This document shows, piece by piece, positions 14,358 to 21,705 of a stretch of 21,705 nucleotides of DNA (position 1 is the stretch's first letter; every line of letters starts with the position of its first letter). The position numbers and the translations under genes were made by a program. The stretch is from Spirochaetaceae bacterium (GTDB taxonomy: Bacteria > Spirochaetota > Spirochaetia > UBA9216): NCBI GenBank assembly GCA_028527945.1, contig JAQQAK010000181.1:1-21705 (forward strand), read 5' to 3'. The notes below the pieces were generated by a model that saw nothing but the letters and a program-made list of their open reading frames with translations, ran no database searches and was not told the origin of the DNA.

Positions 14358-15377
14358 TTGGCTTCAATTAAAGATGTGGCTAAAAAGGCTGGGGTATCAA
14401 TTAGTACGGTTTCTTATGTAATAAGCGGTAAACGTAAAGTCTCTGAAAAAACCAGAGAAAATGTTCTCTATGTGATGGATGAACTTGGATACCGCTCTCA
14501 TGCTGTAGCTAAAGCTCTCGCAAGTAAACGAACAAACATAATTGCTCTAGTTTTATCTCCACATAAAAGGCCTATCGGAATAACTGAAATGGATTTTATT
14601 TCTGCCGCTTCAGAAAGAGCAATTGCAAGAGGCTATCATCTGACACTTTGGACTGTTGGAAATGATTCTTTAAAGGATTTGCAGGAATTAACAGCACAAG
14701 GCCTTTTTGATGGAATCATTTTGATGGAAATAAATGATATTGATGCCAGGGTTAAATGGCTCGATAAAGCCAATATTCCATTTGAAATTGTTGGAAGATG
14801 CCAAGATATTGAAAAATATTACTATACTGATATCGATTTTCAAACAACCATTCTTGATGCTTTAAATTATCTGAAAAATCTAGGACATGACAATATTGCT
14901 TTTATAAATCAGTCTAAAGAAGTTTTGGAGAATGGGTACGGACCTGTTGTCAAAGTTCATAAATACTTTAATGAACTTTGTAATGAAATGAATATTCATG
15001 GAGAAGAGTTTTTTGCAAACGCGTCTCCTTCTTCTGGATATGAAATAATGGAACATATTATAAACGATTTAAAAGATGTCTCTGCTGTAATGGTTATGAA
15101 TGATTCAACAATTCCTGGAATATTTCGCGCAGCTTATAAAGAAATGATCAAAATCCCGCAAGATATTTCTTTAATGTCTCTTGTAACATCTTCACGCTTT
15201 GCTGAAATGATGGTTCCAGCTGTAACTGAAATGGCTGTTCCTTCAAAAAACATTATGTACGACGCAGTTAATTCGTTAATAGATAGATTAGAAGGCGAAG
15301 AGCAGACAAGGCATGGCAGTTTATGGCCATGTGAATTGAATATAAGGAAAAGTACCGCTGAAAAGCGGAAAAAATAG
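14358..15377 (+). CDS. LacI-family transcriptional regulator
   Basis: The product is 339 residues, the normal length. The N-terminal LacI helix-turn-helix reads ASIKDVAKKAGVSISTVSYV (residues 2-21), followed by a hinge-helix region HAVAKALASKRTN (48-60). A periplasmic-binding-protein-like effector domain follows from ~61 to the end. Start TTG at 14358 follows an AAAGGGGAAG Shine-Dalgarno, and the family's N-terminus fits this start exactly. It should repress its own promoter and the downstream transport/alpha-xylosidase genes through the tandem TCGAAACGTTTCGA sites, with a sugar as inducer. The inducer is unknown. An alpha-xyloside such as isoprimeverose is suggested by the operon. TTG would keep repressor synthesis low. 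Confidence 0.93.
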   Translation: MASIKDVAKKAGVSISTVSYVISGKRKVSEKTRENVLYVMDELGYRSHAVAKALASKRTNIIALVLSPHKRPIGITEMDFISAASERAIARGYHLTLWTVGNDSLKDLQELTAQGLFDGIILMEINDIDARVKWLDKANIPFEIVGRCQDIEKYYYTDIDFQTTILDALNYLKNLGHDNIAFINQSKEVLENGYGPVVKVHKYFNELCNEMNIHGEEFFANASPSSGYEIMEHIINDLKDVSAVMVMNDSTIPGIFRAAYKEMIKIPQDISLMSLVTSSRFAEMMVPAVTEMAVPSKNIMYDAVNSLIDRLEGEEQTRHGSLWPCELNIRKSTAEKRKK

Positions 15378-15381
15378 AAAA

Positions 15382-15397
15382 TCCGGAAATATCCGGA
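15382..15397 (+). promoter_or_regulatory. Short hairpin / tandem repeat before the binding-protein gene
   Basis: ATCCGGAAAT occurs twice in tandem (15381-15400). Each copy contains the palindrome TCCGGA, so the transcript can form a 6-bp stem with an AATA loop. It lies between the LacI stop and the strong GGAGGG ribosome binding site and has no U-run. It could be a 5' stabiliser or processing boundary that raises binding-protein expression above that of the regulator, or a protein-binding site. Confidence 0.4.
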
Positions 15398-15409
15398 AAT
15401 GGAGGGTTT

Positions 15410-16684
15410 ATGAAAAAAATTGGACGAATGCTGCTTCTTTCAGCAGTATTTTTCGCGCTTGTTTTCCCTGCTTTTGCTAATGGTCAGCAGGAAGCAGATG
15501 GAAATCAGCTTGCTCTATGGCATTACGAATCAGAAAATGGTGCAATGGGAAAAGCCTGGAAAGTTGCTATGGAAAAGCTTAAAGAAAAATATCCAGATCT
15601 CGAAATAAACTTTGAAGAGAAAGGTTTTGAACAAATTAGACAGACTGCCAGTATGGTTTTAAATTCATCAGAAGCTCCTGATGTAATGGAATATAATAAA
15701 GGAAATGCTACAGCAGGTCTTCTTTCTTCTCAGGGACTTTTAACAGATCTTTCTGATGTTGCCAAGGAACGTGGATGGGACAAAATCCTTGGAGACAGTA
15801 TTACTGTAACAGCACGCTACAAAGATGGAATCATGGGTGATGGAGACTGGTATGGAGTAACCAACTATGGCGAATACGTTATGGTTTATTACAATAAGGA
15901 TATGTTTGCTGAATATGGACTTGATGTTCCTAAGACTTTTTCTGAATTTGAAGAAGTAATGGCTGCCTTTGCTGCTAAAGGAATTACCCCTCTTGCAGTT
16001 GCTGGTGCTGAATATCCTGCTCAACAGGTTTTTTATGAACTTGTTTTAAGTCAGGCTGATGAAGATTTTATTAAGTCATATCAGCTTTTTCAGGGTGATG
16101 TTGATTTTCACGGACCAGAGTTTACCTTTGCAGCAAATAAGATGGTTGAATGGATAGATAATGGTTATATATCAGCAGATGCTGTTAGTATGAAAGCAGA
16201 AGATATGGGCCTTGCATATACAAGAGGTGAATATCCAATGATGATTTCAGGAAGCTGGTGGTATGGCCGTTTTGTTGAAGAAATAACAGAATTTGATTGG
16301 GGAATTTTTAATTTCCCTGGAAATAAATATCATCCAGGTTCCAGTGGAAACTTGTGGGTTGTTCCTACTTCAGCTTCAAATAAAGAAATTGCTTATGATT
16401 TTATAGATATAACTCTTAGTCCTGAGATTCAGAATATTCTTGGAAATGCTGGTGGAATTCCTGTAAACGCGGATCTTAATGGAATCTCTGATCCAAAAAT
16501 TAAAGAGCTTATTCAGGGATTTAATGATATCCTTGATGCTGATGGCCTCGCTTTTTATCCTGACTGGCCAGTAGCTGGTTTTTACGATGTTCTTGTCGCA
16601 AAAGTTCAGGATTTAATGGGAAAAACTAAGTCTGCTGATCAGGTTTTAACAGAACTTGGAGAAGAGTATCACAGCGGTCTTTAA
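15410..16684 (+). CDS. Periplasmic sugar ABC transporter binding protein (family 1, CUT1 type)
   Basis: The product is 424 residues. The signal peptide likely cleaves at AFA|NGQQ (about residue 24). There is no lipobox Cys, so the mature protein is soluble in the periplasm. The body shows family-1 solute-binding traits: LALWHYESENG near the mature start, APDVMEYNKGNA, MVYYNKDMFAEYGLDVPKTF, and GEYPMMISGSWW with further Trp residues likely to stack on sugar rings. It delivers a sugar to the two downstream permeases. The linked alpha-xylosidase points to an alpha-xylosyl oligosaccharide such as isoprimeverose or a xyloglucan fragment, by inference. GGAGGG gives strong initiation, and the gene is followed by a terminator-like hairpin, so it is probably the most abundant product of the operon. 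Confidence 0.92.
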   Translation: MKKIGRMLLLSAVFFALVFPAFANGQQEADGNQLALWHYESENGAMGKAWKVAMEKLKEKYPDLEINFEEKGFEQIRQTASMVLNSSEAPDVMEYNKGNATAGLLSSQGLLTDLSDVAKERGWDKILGDSITVTARYKDGIMGDGDWYGVTNYGEYVMVYYNKDMFAEYGLDVPKTFSEFEEVMAAFAAKGITPLAVAGAEYPAQQVFYELVLSQADEDFIKSYQLFQGDVDFHGPEFTFAANKMVEWIDNGYISADAVSMKAEDMGLAYTRGEYPMMISGSWWYGRFVEEITEFDWGIFNFPGNKYHPGSSGNLWVVPTSASNKEIAYDFIDITLSPEIQNILGNAGGIPVNADLNGISDPKIKELIQGFNDILDADGLAFYPDWPVAGFYDVLVAKVQDLMGKTKSADQVLTELGEEYHSGL

Positions 16685-16706
16685 TTGTAAGACTTGCTAC
16701 GTTAAT

Positions 16707-16737
16707 GGGTTCATCACATTGTGATGGACCCTTTTTT
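16707..16737 (+). terminator. Intra-operon terminator/attenuator between binding protein and permease genes
   Basis: GGGTTCATCAC (16707-16717) pairs with GTGATGGACCC (16721-16731) over 11 bp with one G-U wobble and a three-base loop, followed by six T residues (16732-16737). The T-run abuts the GGAG ribosome binding site of the permease gene. Partial termination here would lower permease mRNA relative to the binding protein. Confidence 0.82.
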
Positions 16738-16747
16738 GGAGTTTCGT

Positions 16748-17644
16748 ATGAAAAAGATTGAAAAGTCATCCCAGGGCTATTTTGTTTTTTTAATTCCTGG
16801 CCTGATACTTTTCCTTATTGTCATTGCATTTCCTTTTATTGCCAATCTTGGTATAAGTTTGACAAAATGGAACGGAGTAAAACCTCCTCAGTTTGTCGGA
16901 TTTGCAAACTATCATAAAGTTTTTACTGATGCTGTTTTTTGGGCGGCATTTAGAAATAATCTTCTCATGATAATTGCTGTAACAATAATTCCTACAATTT
17001 TAGGGCTTATTCTCGCAGTATTTTTATTTGATTATGTTTCAACACGTTTTAATATGAAAGTTGCCAGCTTTTTTAGAGCTGGATATTATCTCCCGCAAAT
17101 TCTTCCAGTAGCTATCGCGGGTGTTGTTTGGGGATGGATCCTTAATCCTGGATATGGCGCTCTTAACTGGATTCTTACAAGAGTTGGGCTTGGAGCGTTT
17201 ACACATAACTGGCTTGGTGAAGCAGAGACTGCGCTACCTAGTGTTATGGGAATAATGATTTGGTTTCAAATAGGATACCCATTAGTTATTTTTATGTCAG
17301 CGCTGCAAAGAGTTGATCCGCAAATATTAGAGGCAGCATCTCTTGATGGAGCAAGGTGGCGTCACCGAATGCAGATAGTTATATCTGTTATTATACCGGA
17401 AATAAGTGTTGTAGTTTTAACTACAACAATAGCAGCTTTAAAAATATTTGCCCAAATTTATGTTTTAACAAGAGGTGGTCCAGGTCATGCTACTATAGTA
17501 CCTTCTTATTTTGCTTATCAGAACTTTTTTGAGAAAGCAAGAGTCGGCTATGGTTCTGCAATTTCGACTGTAATGACAATTATAATTTTGGCTTTAACTG
17601 TTGTTTTTATCAAGCTTCAGCTAAAAATGCAGGAGGATGAATAA
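16748..17644 (+). CDS. Sugar ABC transporter permease, MalF/UgpA type
   Basis: The product is 298 residues from the ATG at 16748, which has TTGGAG six bases upstream. An earlier in-frame GTG at 16721 lies inside the terminator stem and is rejected. There are six predicted membrane helices. The inner-membrane permease loop EAASLDGARWRHRMQ fits the EAA-G consensus, continuing with ISVIIPEI, and it contacts the ATPase. The LTRGGPGHAT stretch (LTxGGP) is typical of MalF-like subunits. It pairs with the next gene, with which it shares one base (TAATG). No ATPase gene lies in the window, so a shared MsmX-like ATPase encoded elsewhere probably powers it. Confidence 0.92.
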   Translation: MKKIEKSSQGYFVFLIPGLILFLIVIAFPFIANLGISLTKWNGVKPPQFVGFANYHKVFTDAVFWAAFRNNLLMIIAVTIIPTILGLILAVFLFDYVSTRFNMKVASFFRAGYYLPQILPVAIAGVVWGWILNPGYGALNWILTRVGLGAFTHNWLGEAETALPSVMGIMIWFQIGYPLVIFMSALQRVDPQILEAASLDGARWRHRMQIVISVIIPEISVVVLTTTIAALKIFAQIYVLTRGGPGHATIVPSYFAYQNFFEKARVGYGSAISTVMTIIILALTVVFIKLQLKMQEDE

Positions 17645-18480
17645 TGGGCACTTTGACAAGAAAATATATATCACCGGCCATAGCAATGATTGTTTTAATT
17701 TTGCTTTTGGTAATCATGCTTTTTCCTTTCTTTATAATTGCTATTAATGCTTTTAAAACTGCTCCTGAATATGCGGCAAGAGGCCCTCTTGTTTTACCAA
17801 GTACAATCAGCTTTGACAGTATTATCGAGTTTTGGGAGCGAGTAAAATTTTCCGGTAAACTATTAAACAGTTTTATAATAAGTATTAGTGTAGCGGTTTT
17901 GGCTACAGGATTATCACTACTAAATGCGTATGCGCTTGGAATAGGCAAAATTAAAGGAATGTCAGTGTTCTTAATAATATTTGTTGTAGCCAATACATTG
18001 CCACATGAATCTTTGGCTTATCCGCTTTATTATATTGTAAAAGCAATTGGTTTATATGATACAAAAATATCTGTTATAATTGTATTTACTGTAATACAGT
18101 CAGCATTTGGAACATATCTTTTGTCGAATGTTTTTTCCGCCTTTCCAAGAGCTCTTTTGGAAGCGGCAAAAATTGATGGAGCAGGAAAGGGACAGATTTT
18201 GCGTTCAATTGTTTTCCCAATGTCTATACCGACTCTTTCAGTATTATTTACATTCTTTTTTATATGGACATGGAATGAGTTCTTTTTACCTCTCATTATG
18301 CTTGTTTCAAATAAAAACCAGACAGTTCCAATAGCATTGACAGTCACACAAGGTCAGCACAATATGGATGTAACTATGGCAAGTGCTTCTGCTCTTTTAG
18401 GAGTTTTGCCTTGTATCATTTTCTTTATAATATTTCAGCGGACTCTTACAAAGGGGATCACTGCTGGTAGTATAAAATAA
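17644..18480 (+). CDS. Sugar ABC transporter permease, MalG/UgpE type
   Basis: The product is 278 residues with about six membrane helices, starting with a short cytoplasmic tail and a long hydrophobic helix (AIAMIVLILLLVIMLFPFF). The EAA loop reads LEAAKIDGAGKGQILRSI followed by VFPMSIP. The second-helix region FKTAPEYAARGPLVLPSTIS is typical of the MalG group. The start has AGGAGG seven bases upstream within the preceding gene and overlaps its stop. It forms the heterodimeric channel with the MalF-type subunit for the imported sugar. Confidence 0.92.
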   Translation: MGTLTRKYISPAIAMIVLILLLVIMLFPFFIIAINAFKTAPEYAARGPLVLPSTISFDSIIEFWERVKFSGKLLNSFIISISVAVLATGLSLLNAYALGIGKIKGMSVFLIIFVVANTLPHESLAYPLYYIVKAIGLYDTKISVIIVFTVIQSAFGTYLLSNVFSAFPRALLEAAKIDGAGKGQILRSIVFPMSIPTLSVLFTFFFIWTWNEFFLPLIMLVSNKNQTVPIALTVTQGQHNMDVTMASASALLGVLPCIIFFIIFQRTLTKGITAGSIK

Positions 18481-18497
18481 TTATCTGGGGGTTTTGA

Positions 18498-20804
18498 ATG
18501 AAATTTACTGATGGATATTGGCTTAAGCGGGAAGGTTATAATATTGTGCATCCTGCTCATGCTTATGAAACCAGAGACAGTGAGGGAATGTTATCTGTTC
18601 TTGCGCCTGTAAAGAAAATTAATGAGAGATCAGATGTCTTAAATCTTCCTGCTATGAATTTATATTTTACATCACCGCAAGAAGATGTTATTTCTGTAAA
18701 AATAGAGCATTTCAAAGGCGCGTTAAAAAAAGGTCCTTATTTTGAGATCGATAAAAAAGATGTTAAGGCCGTAATAAATAAAACTGAAAAAGAGACTATT
18801 TATACAAGTGGAAAGTTGTCTGCAAAAATAAGTCATGACAGCCCATGGTCTGTAAAGTTTTTTGGCGATGGAAAATATCTTACAAGCAGTGCTGACAAGT
18901 CTGTCGGGTATGTTATTGATCCAAATGAAAAAACTTTTGTACATGAGCAACTAACTTTAAAAGTAGGTGAGCTTGTTTATGGAATGGGAGAGCGCTTTTC
19001 TGCTTTTGTAAAAAATGGTCAGGTTGTTGATATCTGGAATAAAGATGGTGGAACTTCAAGTGAGCAGACATATAAAAATGTTCCTTTTTATATGACTAAC
19101 AATGGTTATGGTGTTTTTGTTAATGAACCCGGCCCTGTTTCTTTTGAGGTCGCTTCTGAAAAAGTAAGCCGAGTTCAAATGAGTGTGCCGGGAGAATCAC
19201 TTGAATATATGATTATTTATGGTCCGACTCCTGCTGAAATAATCAAGAAATACACAGCTTTAACCGGTCGTCCATCTCTTCCTCCTTCATGGTCATTTGG
19301 CTTATGGCTAACAACTTCTTTTACAACTAGTTATGATGCAGAAACCGTAATGGGATTTATTAATGGAATGGAAGAACGACATCTTCCTCTTCATGTTTTT
19401 CATTTCGATTGTTTTTGGATGAAAGGTTTTAGATGGTGCGATTTTAAATGGGATTGTGATACTTTCTCGGATATCAAAGCTCTCATTGATGAGATTCACA
19501 AAAAAGGTATAAAGGTTTGTTTTTGGATAAATCCATATATTGCACAAAATGGAGAAATCTTTTCTGAGGCACTGAATAACGGTTATTTGCTTCATAAGCC
19601 AGATGGTAGTGTTTGGCAGACTGACCTATGGCAGGCCGGAATGGGAATTGTTGATTTTACAAATCCGGAAGCAACGAAATGGTATTTATCGAAATTGGAA
19701 CCACTTCTTGATTTAGGAGTAGACTGTTTTAAAACAGATTTTGGTGAGAGAATTCCTGTTGATGTTGTTTACAGCGATGGTTCTGATCCTGTAAAAATGC
19801 ATAACTATTATTCATATCTTTATAATGAAGCTGTTAATGGACTTTTAAAAGATAAAAAGGGTAATCCAATTTTATACGCAAGATCGGCTACTGCCGGATG
19901 TCAGAAGTTTCCAGTTCATTGGGGAGGCGACTGCTTTTCTGACTTTGAATCTATGGCTGAAAGTCTTAGAGGCGGTTTGTCATTGAGTCTTTGCGGTTTT
20001 GGTTTTTGGAGCCATGATATCGGTGGTTTTGAAGGAAATCCTGATCCTGATGTATTTAAAAGATGGATAGCATTCGGTTTAATGTCTTCACATAGCAGGC
20101 TTCATGGAAGTTCTTCATATAGAGTACCTTGGTTGATAGATGAAGAATCTGTAGATGTTCTTAGGCATTTTACAAACCTAAAATGCAGACTCATGCCTTA
20201 TTTATTCAGGATGGCCTTATTGGCATCAACAGATGGTATTCCTGTAATGAGACCAATGATGTTTGAATTCCCTGATGATCCAGGCTGTTATTACCTTGAC
20301 AGGCAGTATATGATTGGTGATTCTGTTCTTGTATCACCAGTCTTTAACAAAGAGGGGCTTTCAGAGTTTTATTTACCACCCGGACGCTGGACTGAATTAA
20401 CTGGTACTAGAACAATTGTGGGCCCTGTCTGGATAAGAGAGAAATATGATTTTATGTCCATGCCTCTTTTTGTAAAAGAGGGAACAGTTCTTGCAACAGG
20501 CTCCGACGAGACTCTCCCTGATTATGATTATCGTGATGGAGTTACGCTTGAACTTTATGAAATACCTGACGGATATAATAAAACAGTATCTATTGTAAAT
20601 CAGGAAGCTGATAAAGAAATACTTTTTAAAATAAATAGAAATGGACAGGCTATATCTATTGAAAGAATTGGAAGCATAGAAGATTGTTCTTGGTCAGTAT
20701 TAACTGTTGGTAAAAAAGTTGAAATTAAAAATATAACATCAGAGTCTTCAAGAGGCAGTATTATTTCTCCAGAAGGAAATACATTAAAATTTGATATTGA
20801 ATAA
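18498..20804 (+). CDS. yicI: Alpha-xylosidase, GH31 (YicI type)
   Basis: The product is 768 residues, nearly the length of E. coli YicI (772), and similar along its whole length. It would release alpha-xylose from the non-reducing end of isoprimeverose or xyloglucan oligosaccharides. It has no signal peptide, so it acts in the cytoplasm on imported sugar. The nucleophile is Asp414 in FKTDFGERIP and the acid/base is Asp478 in HWGGDC. Residues tied to xyloside specificity in YicI are retained: Phe275 (LTTSFTT), Cys305 and Phe306 (HFDCFWMK), Trp343 and Lys412. It starts with GGGGG six bases upstream, 17 nt after the MalG-type gene, as the last gene of the LacI-controlled operon. Confidence 0.95.
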   Translation: MKFTDGYWLKREGYNIVHPAHAYETRDSEGMLSVLAPVKKINERSDVLNLPAMNLYFTSPQEDVISVKIEHFKGALKKGPYFEIDKKDVKAVINKTEKETIYTSGKLSAKISHDSPWSVKFFGDGKYLTSSADKSVGYVIDPNEKTFVHEQLTLKVGELVYGMGERFSAFVKNGQVVDIWNKDGGTSSEQTYKNVPFYMTNNGYGVFVNEPGPVSFEVASEKVSRVQMSVPGESLEYMIIYGPTPAEIIKKYTALTGRPSLPPSWSFGLWLTTSFTTSYDAETVMGFINGMEERHLPLHVFHFDCFWMKGFRWCDFKWDCDTFSDIKALIDEIHKKGIKVCFWINPYIAQNGEIFSEALNNGYLLHKPDGSVWQTDLWQAGMGIVDFTNPEATKWYLSKLEPLLDLGVDCFKTDFGERIPVDVVYSDGSDPVKMHNYYSYLYNEAVNGLLKDKKGNPILYARSATAGCQKFPVHWGGDCFSDFESMAESLRGGLSLSLCGFGFWSHDIGGFEGNPDPDVFKRWIAFGLMSSHSRLHGSSSYRVPWLIDEESVDVLRHFTNLKCRLMPYLFRMALLASTDGIPVMRPMMFEFPDDPGCYYLDRQYMIGDSVLVSPVFNKEGLSEFYLPPGRWTELTGTRTIVGPVWIREKYDFMSMPLFVKEGTVLATGSDETLPDYDYRDGVTLELYEIPDGYNKTVSIVNQEADKEILFKINRNGQAISIERIGSIEDCSWSVLTVGKKVEIKNITSESSRGSIISPEGNTLKFDIE

Positions 20805-20829
20805 TAATTATCTATAATTATAGAAGAAT

Positions 20830-20860
20830 AAGGTTCCGCTGTTATGGCGGACCTTGTTTA
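20830..20860 (+). terminator. Probable terminator of the alpha-xylosidase operon
   Basis: AAGGT-T-CCGC (20830-20839) pairs with GCGGACCTT (20847-20855), nine pairs with one bulged T, followed by GTTTA. The stem is strong but the T-run is short, so termination may be partial. It lies 25 nt after the stop codon. Confidence 0.6.
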
Positions 20861-20980
20861 CCGGAAAAAGCACTAAAATAAAACTCATTTAATTAAAGGG
20901 CTAAAATTGCTTTTTGTAATTAATATTTTACAGGCATAATACGGGATGCTTAAAAGTCTTTTAAAGATAAGGAGTCATGA

Positions 20981-21705
20981 ATGAAAAAAAATCATTCTAT
21001 TTTTTTTACTGCGGTATTATTGGTTCTATTAATTATAACTTCAGGTTGCTCAAAACAAGCTGATACTTCTTCAAAAGATATGGTAGATATGAGTGTACAG
21101 ATCTTTGATAGGGGAATACCGGGTTTAAGTATTACTAATGGTTTTCAGGCTCAATATATTAAAAAGTCTATGGCAAAGAAAGGCGTTAATATAAGATTTA
21201 TATCAACACCAAGAAATACAACAGATGAGAAACTCAATGATTTAATGGTTTCACAAGAAGCTCCTGATTTATGTATAACATATAGTAATTCTTTAATTTC
21301 AAATTATATCAAACTTGGAGGTCTTGTTGATCTTAAGCCATACCTTGATAAATACGGCTCAAACTTAAAAGCTTATTTAGGTGATAATGTTCTTAAATAT
21401 GGAGAATTTAAAGGTGGGCAGTATACAATTCCTGGAAAAAGACCAAATACAGCTGCGTTTGGAACTTTTGTACGAAAAGACTGGCTTGATAAGATGGGTC
21501 TCAAAGAACCTCAAACAACAGATGAGTTTTATAATATGCTTGTTGAAATGAAAAAACAAAATCCCGGTAAAGTTGAAAATTGTATTCCCTTTGCTTTTAA
21601 TATAGACAAAACTTCTATTGACTGGACAGTTCATACTCTTGTTTATTCATTTGTTAAAAAAATGTCGGAAGAGCAGTTTGCCGCAAAAAATGATTATGGC
21701 AAATG
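20981..21705 (+). CDS. Sugar ABC transporter binding lipoprotein, LplA-like (5' part)
   Basis: The frame is open from the ATG at 20981 to the window end, 241 codons with no stop, so the gene continues beyond it. AAGGAG lies six bases upstream. The N-terminus is a lipoprotein signal ending IITSGC, a classic lipobox with Cys23. Features of the LplA-type family-1 binding proteins are visible: SQEAPDLCITYSNSLISNYI, the GGLVDLKPYLDKYGSNLK segment, FVRKDWLDKMGLKEPQTTDEFYNML. A few bases upstream a competing ATG (20977) gives an unrelated frame. This is a second, separate sugar uptake system. Its LplB/LplC-type permeases are expected downstream. It is preceded by the operon terminator, so it may have its own promoter, though none is convincing. 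Confidence 0.85.
   Translation, partial: MKKNHSIFFTAVLLVLLIITSGCSKQADTSSKDMVDMSVQIFDRGIPGLSITNGFQAQYIKKSMAKKGVNIRFISTPRNTTDEKLNDLMVSQEAPDLCITYSNSLISNYIKLGGLVDLKPYLDKYGSNLKAYLGDNVLKYGEFKGGQYTIPGKRPNTAAFGTFVRKDWLDKMGLKEPQTTDEFYNMLVEMKKQNPGKVENCIPFAFNIDKTSIDWTVHTLVYSFVKKMSEEQFAAKNDYGK

Noticed and set aside
16721..16747. Upstream GTG start for the MalF-type permease.
   Set aside because: It lies in the 3' arm of a terminator hairpin and has no Shine-Dalgarno. The ATG at 16748 has one at the correct distance.
18498..20804. GH31 alpha-glucosidase.
   Set aside because: Full-length similarity to YicI and retention of Cys305/Phe306/Trp343/Lys412 favour alpha-xylosidase.
20907..20940. Possible promoter for the LplA-like gene (CATAAT at 20935-20940).
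   Set aside because: No -35 box lies at a normal distance (TTGCTT is 22 bp away), so I did not annotate it.

Overview
This AT-rich window (roughly one third G+C by eye) looks like part of a diderm spirochaete genome, most likely Treponema/Spirochaetales-like. The case rests on several things read together: signal-peptide outer-membrane barrels, lipoproteins with loose lipoboxes, a LolA-like sorting protein tail, and a CHASE2 adenylate cyclase divergent from a secreted FecR-domain gene. The periplasmic sugar-binding proteins are also of a familiar spirochaetal style. The assignment is inference, since no rRNA or tRNA is present. The first nine bases match the 3' end of a common Illumina adapter, so the window probably begins at a raw metagenomic contig end.

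Layout. (1) 12-3425, plus strand: the tail of a LolA-like lipoprotein-sorting protein, a large Asp-rich outer-membrane barrel protein, and a lipoprotein with a fibronectin-III-like domain. The three are tightly packed and probably form one envelope operon. (2) 3497-7030, plus: a cytoplasmic coiled-coil protein of unknown function, MTA phosphorylase, MTA/SAH nucleosidase (TTG start) and an EamA/DMT transporter (TTG start). The first three overlap by 4 bp each, and a bidirectional terminator ends the unit. (3) 7038-8636, minus: a DUF1565/right-handed beta-helix lipoprotein with its own promoter. (4) 8771-11441, minus: an operon for a small SLH-like periplasmic protein, an outer-membrane barrel and a secreted FecR-domain protein. 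It is divergent from (5) 11499-14207, plus: a CHASE2 class III adenylate cyclase. The 57-bp gap holds two back-to-back promoters whose -10 boxes lie 5-6 nt from the start codons, suggesting leaderless mRNAs. (6) 14264-20804, plus: a xyloglucan-oligosaccharide or isoprimeverose type operon. It has a consensus promoter, two identical 14-bp LacI-type operators, a LacI-family regulator, a periplasmic sugar-binding protein, two ABC permeases and a YicI-type GH31 alpha-xylosidase. Hairpins lie on both sides of the binding-protein gene, and no ATPase is encoded. (7) 20981-end, plus: the start of a second, lipoprotein-type (LplA-like) sugar-binding protein, cut by the window end.

The most interesting unit is the FecR / barrel / SLH-like / CHASE2-cyclase cluster. 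It could form an envelope-to-cAMP signalling module, and from memory it resembles the Treponema pallidum tp0483-tp0485 neighbourhood. No stretch longer than 300 bases lacks a gene, and no RNA genes, CRISPR arrays or insertion sequences were seen.
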